Part shown: positions 43,318 to 53,175 of the stretch, piece by piece
Layout: each line of letters begins with the position of its first letter
Numbering within the stretch: position 1 is the stretch's first letter
Assembly: GCA_002307725.1 (NCBI GenBank)
Contig: DBUB01000010.1
Span: 434,001 to 498,000, forward strand
Length of the DNA stretch: 64,000 nucleotides
From: Alphaproteobacteria bacterium UBA1301
Lineage (GTDB): Bacteria; Pseudomonadota; Alphaproteobacteria; Micropepsales; Micropepsaceae
Direction: 5' to 3'
Position numbers and translations under genes: made by a program
The notes under the pieces: model-generated
The model's input: the letters and a program-made list of their open reading frames with translations, nothing else
The model's database searches: none
What the model was told of the DNA's origin: nothing

Positions 43318-44546
43318 GAGCGGCAGCACGGCGTTGGGATGAGGAAACTCCGGAGTTGGGGCTGGTTCTGGCCCGCACGGTGACCGTGCTGGGTTCAACC
43401 GGTTCGATTGGCGTTTCGACGCTGGATGTCATCCGCCACGCGCGTGCGAAATATGGCGCAGACGCGTTCCGGATCGAAGCCCTCACGGCGAATAGCAATG
43501 TCGACAAGCTGATCGAGCAGGCCAAGGCGGTCCGGCCCAAGCTCGCCGTGATCAACGACGAATCCAAATACGACGCGCTGAAAGCGGGTCTGTCCGGCAC
43601 CGGTATCGAGACCGCAGCCGGGCGCAAGGCCGTGATCGGGGCCGCGAGCCGTCCCTCTGATGTCGTGATGGTGGCGATCATGGGCGCGGCAGCGCTCGAA
43701 CCGGCGCTGGCAGCGGTGGCGCGCGACGCCATCGTGGCGCTCGCCAACAAAGAATGCATTGTGGCGGCGGGAACCGTGTTCCACCGCGCCCTGGCGGCCT
43801 CCAAGGCGAAGATTGTACCGGTCGATTCCGAACACAATGCGGTGTTCCAATGTCTTTCCGCCGCTGATCCCGAAGAGATCGCAAAGGTCACGTTGACCGC
43901 TTCCGGCGGTCCGTTCCGCACCTGGTCGCTCGATCAGATGCGCGCCGCCACGCCGGCGCAGGCTGTGGCCCATCCCAATTGGTCGATGGGGGCCAAGATT
44001 TCGGTCGACAGCGCCACCATGATGAATAAGGGCCTTGAGCTGATCGAGGCGCATTTCCTGTTTGCCATGCCGCCCGCCAAATTGGCCGCGGTGATCCATC
44101 CGCAATCGATCGTCCATGCGCTGGTCACCTATCAGGACGGCACCACGCTGGCCCATCTGTCTTCGCCCGACATGCGCACGCCGATTGTGCATGCGCTGGC
44201 TTGGCCGCGGCGGATTTCCTCGCCCTCGAAGAAACTCGATCTGGCGACGGCGGGGACGCTCAGTTTTGCAGCGCCGGATTTTGAGCGCTTCCGCTGTCTC
44301 AAGATTGCGCTCGATTGCCTCGACCAGGGCTGCATGTCGCCGACCATTCTGAACGCGGCGAACGAAATCGCGGTCGATAATTTTCTCAAAGGGGGGATTG
44401 GATTCCTGGATATCGCGGCCGTGGTGGAAGCCACCCTTGCAAACAGTTCGGGTGCTAACACCGAGGCGGAATCGGTGGCTGAAGTCCTTGAAACCGATGC
44501 CCGTGCGCGCGAGATCGCCCGTGGCATCTGCCGGCGTAAGGCCTGA
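43314..44546 (+). CDS. dxr: 1-deoxy-D-xylulose-5-phosphate reductoisomerase
   Basis: The committed enzyme of the MEP isoprenoid pathway (410 aa). The NADPH loop is TVLGSTGSIGVSTLDVI; the metal/substrate site lies in ALANKECIVAAG, PVDSEHNAVFQCL and TASGGPFR; MGAKISVDSATMMNKGLE is also conserved. About 20 extra N-terminal residues precede the Rossmann strand. It overlaps cdsA by 4 bases (ATGA). Confidence 0.96.
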   Translation: MRAAARRWDEETPELGLVLARTVTVLGSTGSIGVSTLDVIRHARAKYGADAFRIEALTANSNVDKLIEQAKAVRPKLAVINDESKYDALKAGLSGTGIETAAGRKAVIGAASRPSDVVMVAIMGAAALEPALAAVARDAIVALANKECIVAAGTVFHRALAASKAKIVPVDSEHNAVFQCLSAADPEEIAKVTLTASGGPFRTWSLDQMRAATPAQAVAHPNWSMGAKISVDSATMMNKGLELIEAHFLFAMPPAKLAAVIHPQSIVHALVTYQDGTTLAHLSSPDMRTPIVHALAWPRRISSPSKKLDLATAGTLSFAAPDFERFRCLKIALDCLDQGCMSPTILNAANEIAVDNFLKGGIGFLDIAAVVEATLANSSGANTEAESVAEVLETDARAREIARGICRRKA

Positions 44547-44557
44547 TTGGAGAACTA

Positions 44558-45688
44558 ATGCTGTCGATGATCCGCGATCTGATCGCCTGGGCTCCGGTAG
44601 GAATCCCGGCATTCATCTTCGTGCTCGCGATTGTGGTGTTCGTCCACGAACTCGGCCATTTCCTGGTGGCACGGGCCTGCGGGGTTGGCGTGAAATCATT
44701 CTCCATCGGATTCGGCCCCGAGATGTTCGGCTGGACCGACAAGAAGGGTACGCGCTGGAAGATTTCCTGGCTGCCGCTCGGCGGCTTTGTGATGTTCGAA
44801 GGCGACGCCAATGCCGCCTCGCTTCCCGATCCCGAAGCCGTGGCCAAGATGACCGACGCGGAGAAATCGCGGGCCTTGCCCCTGAAGCCGCTGTGGCAGC
44901 GGGCGGCCGTGTCGGCGGCCGGGCCCTTTGCCAATTTCGTTCTCGCCTTCGTCGTTTTCACGCTGCTGTTTGGGATATCCGGCGCTCGTACGCTGTCGAC
45001 CTATGTCGGCGGGGTCCAGGAGCGGTCGCCGGCGGCCGAGGCGGGGGTCAAGCCGGGCGACAAAATCACCAAGGTCGACGGCAAAGCGGTGACCTACTTC
45101 CCCGATCTGGTCGACGCCATCCAGGGTAGCAAGAACACGACTCTGGTCCTGACGATCCAACGGCAGGGCGAGTCTCTGGATGTGCCGGTCACACCGCGCG
45201 TGATCGCGGTTAAGGACGTCTTCGGCACGGCTCAGCAGAGCAAGGCCATCGGCGTCGCGCGGGATGAGACAAGCCCCCAAAATATCGTGACAATTCCGAT
45301 TCCCTGGACCAAGGCGCCATGGGCGGCGGCGCTCCAGAGTTATGGCATTGCCGACGCCTCTTTGACGTATCTGTGGCGCATCGTCTCGCATCGGGCCGAT
45401 GCCAGTCAGCTCGGTGGCCCCATCCGTATTGCCAAGGTGGCCAAATCAGCCGCCTCCGCTGGCTTTTACGAGCTCATCTCTCTGATAGCTTTCATTTCTG
45501 TAAGCATCGGGCTAATCAACCTTTTTCCTATTCCGCTCCTCGACGGGGGGCATCTTCTGTACTATGCATGCGAAGGCGTACTGGGTCGGCCGCTTACCGA
45601 GCGGACACAGGACGTGGGGTTCAGGCTCGGGCTAGCGTTGGTAATCGGTCTCATGATCTTTGCCACCTGGAACGATCTTGTCAGATAG
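44558..45688 (+). CDS. rseP: Site-2 intramembrane metalloprotease RseP
   Basis: A 376-aa S2P-family protease that cuts membrane anti-sigma factors and signal-peptide remnants. The zinc motif H30-E31-x-x-H34 is in VFVHELGHFLVA, and the third ligand is in PIPLLDGGHLLYY. One PDZ domain (GVQERSPAAEAGVKPGDKIT) sits in the periplasmic part, as in shorter alphaproteobacterial forms. Its position just before bamA links it to envelope stress control. Confidence 0.96.
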   Translation: MLSMIRDLIAWAPVGIPAFIFVLAIVVFVHELGHFLVARACGVGVKSFSIGFGPEMFGWTDKKGTRWKISWLPLGGFVMFEGDANAASLPDPEAVAKMTDAEKSRALPLKPLWQRAAVSAAGPFANFVLAFVVFTLLFGISGARTLSTYVGGVQERSPAAEAGVKPGDKITKVDGKAVTYFPDLVDAIQGSKNTTLVLTIQRQGESLDVPVTPRVIAVKDVFGTAQQSKAIGVARDETSPQNIVTIPIPWTKAPWAAALQSYGIADASLTYLWRIVSHRADASQLGGPIRIAKVAKSAASAGFYELISLIAFISVSIGLINLFPIPLLDGGHLLYYACEGVLGRPLTERTQDVGFRLGLALVIGLMIFATWNDLVR

Positions 45689-45764
45689 CTTGGGAGGGTC
45701 TCGGCCGGAGCACATGGCATGGCGCTGTGTGCCGCAAGATCTGAGACGAGTCAGAGACTGGTGA

Positions 45765-48155
45765 ATGAACACTAAGGCCCTGTTCGCCCGATTGAAGCGC
45801 GTGGCGCCGGCGACGCTCGTTCTGGCGTCTGTCGTGATGGCGAGCCCTGCGGATGCGCAGCGCAAAGCGCCAGCGTCGCCTGCGCCGTCGGGCAATCCTG
45901 ATGCCGCACCGGCACCGGAGGCTGCCGCACCGGCGGTCGTGCGCCGTATCCTGGTGTCGGGGGCCCAGCGCGTCGAAGCGGCCACCATCCTCACCTACAT
46001 CACGTTGCACGAGGGCGACAACTACAGCGAATCCGCCTCCGACAAGGCGTTGAAGTCGCTGTTCGCGACGGGTCTGTTTTCGGACGTGAAGATCAACTTC
46101 GACGGTTCGATCATGACCGTCCATGTGGTTGAAAATCCGATCATCAACCGCGTCGACTTCGAGGGCAATTCCAAGGTCACCACCAAGGACCTGGAAAAAG
46201 AATCCCAAATGAAGCCGCGCATGGTCTTCACCCGTGCCAAGGTGCAGTCCGATGTGCAGCGCATCATCGAGCTGTACCGGCGCAATGGTAAGTTCGCCGC
46301 CTCGGTTGATCCGCAGATCATCCAGCGTCCGCAGAACCGCGTCGACCTGATCTACTCGATGAACGAAGGCCCGACCACTGGCGTGTCGCGCATTATCTTC
46401 GTCGGCAACAAGGCGTTCGACGATTCAACGCTGAGGAAGAACATCGCGACCGAGGAAAGCGCCTGGTGGCGCATTCTAGCGTCGAACGACAATTACGATC
46501 CCGACCGTCTGTTGTTCGACCGCGAACAGCTTCGCCGCTATTACGTCAGCCGCGGTTATGCCGACTTCGCGGTGAAATCGGCGGTGGCCGAACTGACGCC
46601 GGATCATTCCGCGTTCTACATCACCTTCACGATCGACGAGGGCAAGAAGTATGCGTTCGGCAAGGTCGAGGTCGATTCCAAGATCAAGGAATTGCCGTCC
46701 CAGGCGCTGCGGCCGCTGATCGACATCAAGGCTGGCGAACTCTACGACGAGACCCGCGTCGAGAAGTTGAAGGACGTGCTGGTCAATGCGGTTGGCAGCA
46801 AAGGTTATGCCTCCGCAGATGTTGGCGTACGCCTGCGCCGCAACTCGGATACGCACGAGGTCGATCTCGTTATGCGGATCGAGCAGGGGCCGCGCGTCTA
46901 TATCGACAAGATCAACGTCATCGGCAACAACCGCACGCTCGACCGCGTTATCCGGCGCGAGTTGCGTTTTCAGGAAGGCGACGCCTTCAATCGCGACCTG
47001 ATCGACCGTTCGCGTACCCGTATTCGCGGCCTTGGCTTCTTCAAGGACGTGACGATCAAGAATTCCGCTGGTTCGCGCCCCGACAAGACCGACATCGCCG
47101 TGAACGTCGAAGAAATGTCGACCGGTGAAGTTTCGCTGGGTGCCGGCTATTCCTCGACCTCGTCCTTCGTCGGTGAGTTTGCTTACACTGAACGCAATTT
47201 GTTCGGCCGCGGTCAGAACCTGCGCCTCAGCGTGGCGATGTCGACGATCTCCAAGCAGTACCAGTTCAGCTTTACCGAACCATGGTTCCTCGATCGTCCG
47301 CTGGCCGCCGGTATCGACCTCTACAAGTGGGTCACCAACTACAACCAAGCCAACTACCAGGGCGACGTGACCGCGGCCGGCATTCGCTTCGGCTTCCCGA
47401 CCTCGGAATACGGCAGCGTGCAGGTGCGCTACACTTTCCGCATCAACAAGATCACGCCGTATTCGGGCGCACCCAATTCGCTCTTGCAGGAAATCGAGCT
47501 TTACGGCGCCTCGACCAACACGTCGTTGATTGGCTTCACCTTCGGCTACAACACGCTCGACGATTACCTCAAGCCGACCAAGGGCGCTCTGTTTTCGATC
47601 AGCCAGGACTTCGCAGGGTTGGGCGGCGGCCTCAAGTACCTCAAGACCGAAGGCAGTTGGACTGGTTATCGCCCACTGTTCTGGGACATGGTCGGTTCTC
47701 TGACCCTGGGCTCGGGCTTCATCCAGGGCTACGGCGGCAACACGGTGCCGATTTCGGAACGCTTCTTCCGCGGTGGCGACAGCTTCCGTGGCTTCAAGCT
47801 TGCCGGCGTTGGCCCGCGCGACACCAGCTATACTGGCGATTACGGCGCCCTCGGCGGCGACTTCTATGCCCAGGGTTCGGCGCAAGCGCGGTTGCCAGAT
47901 ATTTTGCCGGCGGATTACGGCATGCAGTTCGCGCTGTTCTCCGATTTTGGCACGCTCGGCCACCTCGACACGCCGTTCCGCGGCACCTCCTATCCGAATG
48001 TGAAGGACAATCTGGCCTTCCGCGCTTCGGTCGGTGTCAGTATCAAATGGAAATCGCCTTTCGGACCGGTACAGATCGACCTCGGCCTACCGGTCATGAA
48101 GGCATCTTACGATAAAGCCGAATTCATCCACTTCAGTGCCGGCACAGGAATGTGA
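45765..48155 (+). CDS. bamA: Outer membrane protein assembly factor BamA
   Basis: The central insertase for beta-barrel outer-membrane proteins (796 aa). A signal peptide ends at ADA before QRKAP. Five POTRA repeats span roughly residues 50-450 (e.g. VRRILVSGAQRVEAATILTY, VIGNNRTLDRVIRRELRFQE), followed by a 16-strand Omp85 barrel with FFRGGDSFRGFKLAGVGPRD (the lid/RGF motif). It precedes skp, as in most proteobacteria. Confidence 0.97.
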   Translation: MNTKALFARLKRVAPATLVLASVVMASPADAQRKAPASPAPSGNPDAAPAPEAAAPAVVRRILVSGAQRVEAATILTYITLHEGDNYSESASDKALKSLFATGLFSDVKINFDGSIMTVHVVENPIINRVDFEGNSKVTTKDLEKESQMKPRMVFTRAKVQSDVQRIIELYRRNGKFAASVDPQIIQRPQNRVDLIYSMNEGPTTGVSRIIFVGNKAFDDSTLRKNIATEESAWWRILASNDNYDPDRLLFDREQLRRYYVSRGYADFAVKSAVAELTPDHSAFYITFTIDEGKKYAFGKVEVDSKIKELPSQALRPLIDIKAGELYDETRVEKLKDVLVNAVGSKGYASADVGVRLRRNSDTHEVDLVMRIEQGPRVYIDKINVIGNNRTLDRVIRRELRFQEGDAFNRDLIDRSRTRIRGLGFFKDVTIKNSAGSRPDKTDIAVNVEEMSTGEVSLGAGYSSTSSFVGEFAYTERNLFGRGQNLRLSVAMSTISKQYQFSFTEPWFLDRPLAAGIDLYKWVTNYNQANYQGDVTAAGIRFGFPTSEYGSVQVRYTFRINKITPYSGAPNSLLQEIELYGASTNTSLIGFTFGYNTLDDYLKPTKGALFSISQDFAGLGGGLKYLKTEGSWTGYRPLFWDMVGSLTLGSGFIQGYGGNTVPISERFFRGGDSFRGFKLAGVGPRDTSYTGDYGALGGDFYAQGSAQARLPDILPADYGMQFALFSDFGTLGHLDTPFRGTSYPNVKDNLAFRASVGVSIKWKSPFGPVQIDLGLPVMKASYDKAEFIHFSAGTGM

Positions 48156-48158
48156 TCC

Positions 48159-48791
48159 ATGTCTAAGAAAACCTATTTTACCCGCAGCTTGGCAGTCGCC
48201 GCGATGGTTCTTGCCGCGACAACGATGGCGCCCTCGGCGGTTGCCGCCGCTCCCGGAAGCGGCGCGGCCCCTGCCGCCCGCATTCTGATCGTCGACATTC
48301 GCCGCGCCGTCGCGATGTCGAAGGTCGGCCAGTCGATCCAGCAACAGGTGGACGGGCTGAAGAAGCAGGCTCAAGCCCAACTCAATAGCGAAGCCGAAGG
48401 CCTGAAGCGCGACAAAGCCCAACTCGACGCTGAGACCGCGATCATGAATTCTTCGGTCAAGGCGCAAAAGGAAAACGCCTGGAAGGCGCGTGCAATGGCC
48501 TTCGAGAAGAAGGTGCAGGAACGCGGCGGCCTGATCCAGGGTGGCATGCTGAAGGCCAATGCGCAGGTGGAAGACGCCCTCGGGCCGATTCTGCAGGGCG
48601 TGATGCAGGAGCGTCAGGCGACGGTGCTTCTGGACCGCGCTTCGGTTCTTCTGGCTCCCAATTCGATCGACGTCACTGCTGTCGTGGTGCAGCGGCTCGA
48701 CATGAAGATGCCGGCGGTGAAGGTTGAACTGGCGCCGTTGCCGCCGGGACTGGCCGCGGCTGCTGCCCGTCAACAGGCTGGCCAACAATAG
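48159..48791 (+). CDS. skp: OmpH/Skp-family periplasmic chaperone
   Basis: A 210-aa periplasmic chaperone that carries unfolded outer-membrane proteins to BamA. The signal peptide ends near AVAAAPG. The middle (residues ~50-130) is a charged coiled-coil hairpin (QQVDGLKKQAQAQLNSEAEG, AQKENAWKARAMAFEKKVQE), typical of Skp tentacles. It is 3 bases after bamA and 9 before lpxD. Sequence conservation in this family is low, so the call relies on context and coiled-coil layout. Confidence 0.9.
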   Translation: MSKKTYFTRSLAVAAMVLAATTMAPSAVAAAPGSGAAPAARILIVDIRRAVAMSKVGQSIQQQVDGLKKQAQAQLNSEAEGLKRDKAQLDAETAIMNSSVKAQKENAWKARAMAFEKKVQERGGLIQGGMLKANAQVEDALGPILQGVMQERQATVLLDRASVLLAPNSIDVTAVVVQRLDMKMPAVKVELAPLPPGLAAAAARQQAGQQ

Positions 48792-48800
48792 CGCGGCGTC

Positions 48801-49841
48801 ATGGCCGATCCTCGTTTCTACGATAACCGCGGGCCTTTCTTGCTGGGCGAGGTCGCCGCTAAGATTGGTGCGGCCGTATCGGATGGTTTAGACGCCACAC
48901 TGAGGCTCGACGATGTCGCCAGCTTGTCCGGCGCCATCGCCAGCCACCTCGGCTTCTTTATCGGTGACAAGCTGACTCCCGCCTTTGCCCAGACGACGGC
49001 GGGGGTAATTCTTGTCTCGCCTATTGCATTGACGAAACTCACGCCGCCCGCCGGAACCGTGTTGGTGGCGGTGTCGTCGGTGCAGCACGCCTTCGCGGTC
49101 GTCGCGGAGATGTTCTATCCCGATTGCCATCGCATTGCCGGACCGTTCAACCGTGGTGTCGATAAGACCGCAAAGATCGAAGAGGGCGTCCTCCTCGGTG
49201 CCAATGTGGTGGTCGGTCCGGGGGCGGAAATTGGTGCCGGCACGCATATTGGTCCCAATGTCGTGGTCGGGCGCGGTGTTGCTATCGGGCGCGGCTGCGA
49301 GATCGCCGGCAACAGCGTGATCGCTTGTGCCTATATCGGTGACGGCGTGACGGTCCTGCCGGGTGCGCAGATTGGCCAGCCGGGTTTTGGTTTTGCCACC
49401 GGCCCCGCCGGACACACCAAGATTCCGCAGCTTGGCCGCGTCATCGTCCAGGATCGCGTCGAAATCGGCGCCGCCGTGACGATCGACCGGGGTGCGCTCG
49501 GCGATACCGTGATTGGCGAAGGCACTAAGATTGATAATCTGGTGCAGATTGGGCACAACACCCATCTGGGCCGTCATTGCATCGTCTGTGGAATGGCCGG
49601 AATCTCAGGCAGTTGTGAGATCGGCGATTTTGTCGTTTTGGCCGGGCAGGTTGGTGTGTCGGATCACGCCAAGATCGGCTCGGGGGCGCGTCTGGGCGGC
49701 AAGAGCGGCGTGATTATGGGCCAGGAGGTTGAGCCTGGCCGTGACTATGGCGGCATCCCGGCCAAACCGGTACGCGAGTGGTTGCGCGAGATTGCGGCCG
49801 TAAATGCATTGGCCAAAAAGCCGAAACGAGGCGGGGAATGA
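48801..49841 (+). CDS. lpxD: UDP-3-O-acylglucosamine N-acyltransferase
   Basis: Third enzyme of lipid A synthesis (346 aa), which adds the N-linked 3-hydroxyacyl chain. An N-terminal uridine-binding domain (residues ~1-100) is followed by a left-handed beta-helix of hexapeptide repeats (GANVVVGPGAEIGAGTHIGP). The catalytic His is in NLVQIGHNTHLGRHCIVCG. The stop overlaps the fabZ start by 4 bases. Confidence 0.97.
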   Translation: MADPRFYDNRGPFLLGEVAAKIGAAVSDGLDATLRLDDVASLSGAIASHLGFFIGDKLTPAFAQTTAGVILVSPIALTKLTPPAGTVLVAVSSVQHAFAVVAEMFYPDCHRIAGPFNRGVDKTAKIEEGVLLGANVVVGPGAEIGAGTHIGPNVVVGRGVAIGRGCEIAGNSVIACAYIGDGVTVLPGAQIGQPGFGFATGPAGHTKIPQLGRVIVQDRVEIGAAVTIDRGALGDTVIGEGTKIDNLVQIGHNTHLGRHCIVCGMAGISGSCEIGDFVVLAGQVGVSDHAKIGSGARLGGKSGVIMGQEVEPGRDYGGIPAKPVREWLREIAAVNALAKKPKRGGE

Positions 49842-50335
49842 CGGAACCGGTACCACAGAAGATCGTCCTCGATACCGGGGACATCAAACGGTTACTCCCG
49901 CATCGCGCGCCGTTTCTCTTCATCGAGAAGCTGACGGATATCGTTCCGAACGAAAGCGCTACCGGCTACAAGGCCGTCGGCTATAACGAGCCGTTCTTTG
50001 CCGGACATTTTCCGGATCATCCGGTGATGCCGGGCGTGTTGATCATCGAGGCGCTGGCGCAAACCGCAGGGGCCATGGTGATGTATTCGTTGAATCTCGA
50101 GAGGGGCAACCGCGTCGTCTACTTCATGACCATCGAGAAGGCCCGCTTCCGCCGTCCGGTCCGTCCGGGCGACATGCTGCGCATGTGCGTGCGGGCGCTC
50201 CGGCGCCGCGGCCCGGTGTGGCGCTTCGCGGGCGAGGCTTATGTCGACGACGCGCTTTGCGCAGAGGCGGAATTTTCCGCCATGATTCAGGAAGGCACGA
50301 GCGACAATGGCGGTGCATCCGACGGCAATCGTTGA
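49838..50335 (+). CDS. fabZ: 3-hydroxyacyl-[acyl-carrier-protein] dehydratase FabZ
   Basis: Hot-dog-fold dehydratase (165 aa) of fatty-acid elongation, which competes with LpxA for 3-hydroxyacyl-ACP. The catalytic pair is in FFAGHFPDHPVMPGVLIIEA (His, then the Glu). ATG 49838 overlaps lpxD's stop; it starts MTEPVPQK. The 3' end overlaps lpxA by 29 bases, an unusually long overlap that suggests tight coupling. Confidence 0.97.
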   Translation: MTEPVPQKIVLDTGDIKRLLPHRAPFLFIEKLTDIVPNESATGYKAVGYNEPFFAGHFPDHPVMPGVLIIEALAQTAGAMVMYSLNLERGNRVVYFMTIEKARFRRPVRPGDMLRMCVRALRRRGPVWRFAGEAYVDDALCAEAEFSAMIQEGTSDNGGASDGNR

Positions 50336-51119
50336 GGACGGTGCGGTTCTAGGGGCAGGGGTTGAGATCGGCCCTTATTGCATTGTCGGGGCCGCGGCGA
50401 AGCTCGGCGACGGCGTCCGGCTTCTTTCCCATGTGGTGATTGCGGGCGATGTCACGATCGGCGCGCGCACCGTCATCCATCCCCATGCCGTGATGGGCGG
50501 CGAGTCGCAGATCCATCACAACGATGCCACCGGCACCAGCCTCGTGATTGGCGAGGACTGCGTCATCCGCGAATGCGTGACGCTCAATCTCGGTTCCATC
50601 AAAGGCCACAAGGTCACCCGGATCGGCTCGCATTGCTACATCATGGCCTACAGTCATGTCGGCCACGATTGCGTGGTCGGGAATTCGTGCACCTTCGCCA
50701 ACGGCACCCAGCTCGGCGGCCACGTCACCATCGGCGACAATGTCATCACCGGCGGCTTGTGTTCGGTGCAGCAGTTCGGCCGCATCGGCCGCGGCGCCAT
50801 GCTCGGCGGCATGGCGGGTGCGAACCTGGATGTGATTCCTTACGGCATTGCCTTCGGCAGTCACGCTTATCACGCCGGTCTCAACCTTATCGGGCTGAAG
50901 CGCCGCGGCGTGCCGCGTCCTAACATTCATGCGCTCCGCCACACTTATGCTGCGGTGCTCCTCAGCGACGAAGGCACGCTCGCCGAACGCGTCGCCAAGG
51001 CGCGTGCGCAATGGGGCGAGGTGCCGGAGGTGGCAGAGGTGCTCGACTTCATCGCGGCGCCCGCCAAGCGCAAAATCTGTCCCGTGCGCCGTCACGGCCA
51101 GGAAATGGACGAGGGATGA
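50307..51119 (+). CDS. lpxA: UDP-N-acetylglucosamine acyltransferase
   Basis: First enzyme of lipid A synthesis (270 aa). It is a left-handed beta-helix of hexapeptide repeats (VEIGPYCIVGAAAKLGDGVR, GNSCTFANGTQLGGHVTIGD) with the catalytic His in AYSHVGHDCVVGN. The C-terminal helical domain binds ACP. It starts inside the end of fabZ and overlaps lpxI by 4 bases. Confidence 0.97.
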   Translation: MAVHPTAIVEDGAVLGAGVEIGPYCIVGAAAKLGDGVRLLSHVVIAGDVTIGARTVIHPHAVMGGESQIHHNDATGTSLVIGEDCVIRECVTLNLGSIKGHKVTRIGSHCYIMAYSHVGHDCVVGNSCTFANGTQLGGHVTIGDNVITGGLCSVQQFGRIGRGAMLGGMAGANLDVIPYGIAFGSHAYHAGLNLIGLKRRGVPRPNIHALRHTYAAVLLSDEGTLAERVAKARAQWGEVPEVAEVLDFIAAPAKRKICPVRRHGQEMDEG

Positions 51120-51946
51120 GCCCGCTCGGCATTATCGCGGGCGGCGGCGATCTTCCCAAGGCGATCGCCGAAAGTGCGCGGGAAGCCGGTCGCGAAGTAT
51201 TTGTCGTCGCCCTCGGTGCTGATGCGTGGATCAATGCCTATCCGCACGAACACGCTTCGCTGGGCGAAGCCGGCAAGGTGCTGAAGGCCCTGCGCAGCGC
51301 GCACTGCGAGGACGTCGTGCTGGCGGGTAAGCTGGCGCGGCCGAAATTTTCGGACATCAAGCTCGACGCCAAGGCCGTGCTGGTTGCTCCGCGTATCATC
51401 GCAGCGGCACGCAAGGGCGACGATGCGTTGCTCCGCGCCGTGGTGGAAACCTTCGAGCGTGAAGGCTTCCGCACTGTCGGCGCCCAGGATGCCGCGCCCG
51501 GATTGCTCGCCGAAGCCGGGGTGATGGGCCGTGTCAAGCCATCAGGCGACGACGAAGAAGATATCGCGTCCGCATTCAGAATCGTACGTACGCTGGGCGG
51601 GCTCGATGTCGGGCAGGCGGCGGTCGTGTGCGAAGGCTTGCCGCTGGCGGTGGAAGCGGCCGAAGGCACCGATGCGATGATCGCGCGCATCGCCACCTTG
51701 CCGGCGCATTTTCGTGGCACCGAAAAGCATCGCAAAGGCGTGCTCGTCAAAGCGCCGAAGCCGATCCAGGATCGCAAGACCGATCTGCCGGTGATCGGCG
51801 TGCAAACGGTGAAGAACGCCGCTGTTGTGGGGCTTTCTGGCATTGCCGTCGAAGCGGGCGGGGCACTTATCCTCGGTAAGCGTGCGGTGATCTTGGAGGC
51901 CGACAAGCTCGGGCTGTTCGTCGTCGGCGTGCCCCATGCCGGATAA
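51116..51946 (+). CDS. lpxI: UDP-2,3-diacylglucosamine diphosphatase LpxI
   Basis: A 276-aa DUF1009 enzyme that hydrolyses UDP-2,3-diacylglucosamine to lipid X. It replaces LpxH in alphaproteobacteria. The N-terminus MSPLGIIAGGGDLPKAIAES and the C-terminal catalytic region (GTEKHRKGVLVKAPKPIQDR, RTDLPVIGVQTV-type segment at KTDLPVIGVQTV) are family features. ATG 51116 overlaps lpxA's stop (ATGA). Confidence 0.95.
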   Translation: MSPLGIIAGGGDLPKAIAESAREAGREVFVVALGADAWINAYPHEHASLGEAGKVLKALRSAHCEDVVLAGKLARPKFSDIKLDAKAVLVAPRIIAAARKGDDALLRAVVETFEREGFRTVGAQDAAPGLLAEAGVMGRVKPSGDDEEDIASAFRIVRTLGGLDVGQAAVVCEGLPLAVEAAEGTDAMIARIATLPAHFRGTEKHRKGVLVKAPKPIQDRKTDLPVIGVQTVKNAAVVGLSGIAVEAGGALILGKRAVILEADKLGLFVVGVPHAG

Positions 51947-53108
51947 GCCGCTCACCTTGATGCTGGTCGCGGGTGAGCCTTCGGGGGATTTGCTCGGCGC
52001 CGAGTTGATGGCGGCATTGAAGGATCTCACGCATGGCCAAGTGAAGATCACCGGCGTCGGCGGCGAGGCGATGGCGCGCGAAGGCCTCGACAGTTTGTTC
52101 GATCTTTCCGCGACCGCAGTGATGGGCCTGCAGGAAGTGGTCCCGAAAATCCCGCAAGTCCTGCGCCGCATCCGCCGCGCCGCGGACTTCGCCGCTGAGA
52201 CCAAGCCCGATGCGGTGGTGCTGATCGATAGTCCCGATTTCACCCATCGCGTCGCCAAGCGCATCAAGCAGATCGCGCCCGGTATTCCCACCATCAATTT
52301 CGTGGCGCCGCAGGTATGGGCGACGCGCCCCGGCCGTGCCAAGCAGATGGCGCAGTATTTCGATTTGGTGCTGGCGTTGCTCCCGTTCGAGCCGCCGTTC
52401 TTTGCGGGCTACGGCCTCAAAGCCGTATTTGTCGGCCATCCCGCCTTGGAGCGTGGCAAGAAGATGGTTGGCGGCGACGCCTTCCGCGCCCGTCACGCTA
52501 TTCCCGCCGAAGCGCCGTTGCTGGCCGTCTTGCCCGGCAGCCGGGGCATGGAAGTGCGCCACCTGTTGCCGGTGTTTGCCGCGACCATGGCGCTGCTCAA
52601 GGCCAAGGTCCCCGGCCTGCACACCGTGATTCCCGCCGTACCGCATGTGGCTGCGCGTATCCGTCAGGGCACGGAGCATTGGCCCCTGCCGCTGACCATC
52701 GTCTCTGGCGATGACGAGAAATTCGCCCTGTTCGATGCTGCCGACGCCGCGCTCGCTGCTTCCGGCACCGTGACGACGGAACTGGCGCTGTCGCACACGC
52801 CGATGATCGTTACCTACAAGGTTGGCAATCTCACCGCTGCGATCTACCGCCGCCTGATCGGTGTGCGTGTTAAATACTACACGCTGATGAACTTGATCCT
52901 CGATCGCCTCGCGATTCCCGAACTCATGCAGGAGGACTGCCGCCCCGATCTTCTCGCTGCTGCGCTGGTGCCGCTGCTCACCGATCCCGCCGCCGCGACG
53001 CGCCAGGTGGCCGAACAGAACGAAGCCCTGCGCCTGATGGGCGAAGGCGCCGACCAGCCGTCGCGGCGTGCCGCCAGGGCAATTCTCGACTTCCTCGCCC
53101 CGCAATAA
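51936..53108 (+). CDS. lpxB: Lipid-A-disaccharide synthase
   Basis: GT19 glycosyltransferase (390 aa) that joins lipid X and UDP-diacylglucosamine. Motifs: LVAGEPSGDLLGAELMAALK, VLIDSPDFTHRVAKRIKQ, FVAPQVWATRPGRAKQMA, and LPGSRGMEVRHLLPVF for UDP binding; ASGTVTTELAL lies near the C-terminus. It starts 11 bases before the end of lpxI and is the last gene of the long rpsB-to-lpxB run. Confidence 0.97.
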   Translation: MPDKPLTLMLVAGEPSGDLLGAELMAALKDLTHGQVKITGVGGEAMAREGLDSLFDLSATAVMGLQEVVPKIPQVLRRIRRAADFAAETKPDAVVLIDSPDFTHRVAKRIKQIAPGIPTINFVAPQVWATRPGRAKQMAQYFDLVLALLPFEPPFFAGYGLKAVFVGHPALERGKKMVGGDAFRARHAIPAEAPLLAVLPGSRGMEVRHLLPVFAATMALLKAKVPGLHTVIPAVPHVAARIRQGTEHWPLPLTIVSGDDEKFALFDAADAALAASGTVTTELALSHTPMIVTYKVGNLTAAIYRRLIGVRVKYYTLMNLILDRLAIPELMQEDCRPDLLAAALVPLLTDPAAATRQVAEQNEALRLMGEGADQPSRRAARAILDFLAPQ

Positions 53109-53136
53109 TGTTCCAGCGGTTGTGTCAATCCGTCCG

Positions 53137-53165
53137 TTGACGGCGGACCAGTCTGCCCATAGTTT
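53137..53165 (+). promoter_or_regulatory. Candidate promoter of the asd leader
   Basis: TTGACG (53137-53142) and TAGTTT (53160-53165) are 17 bases apart; CATAGT (53158-53163) is an alternative -10 with a 15-base spacer. Transcription would begin at about 53172-53176, almost on the leader-peptide ATG, so the leader mRNA would have little or no 5' UTR. The -35 lies in a small inverted repeat (CCGTC-CGTT-GACGG, 53130-53143). Confidence 0.5.
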
Positions 53166-53175
53166 CCACCCCATC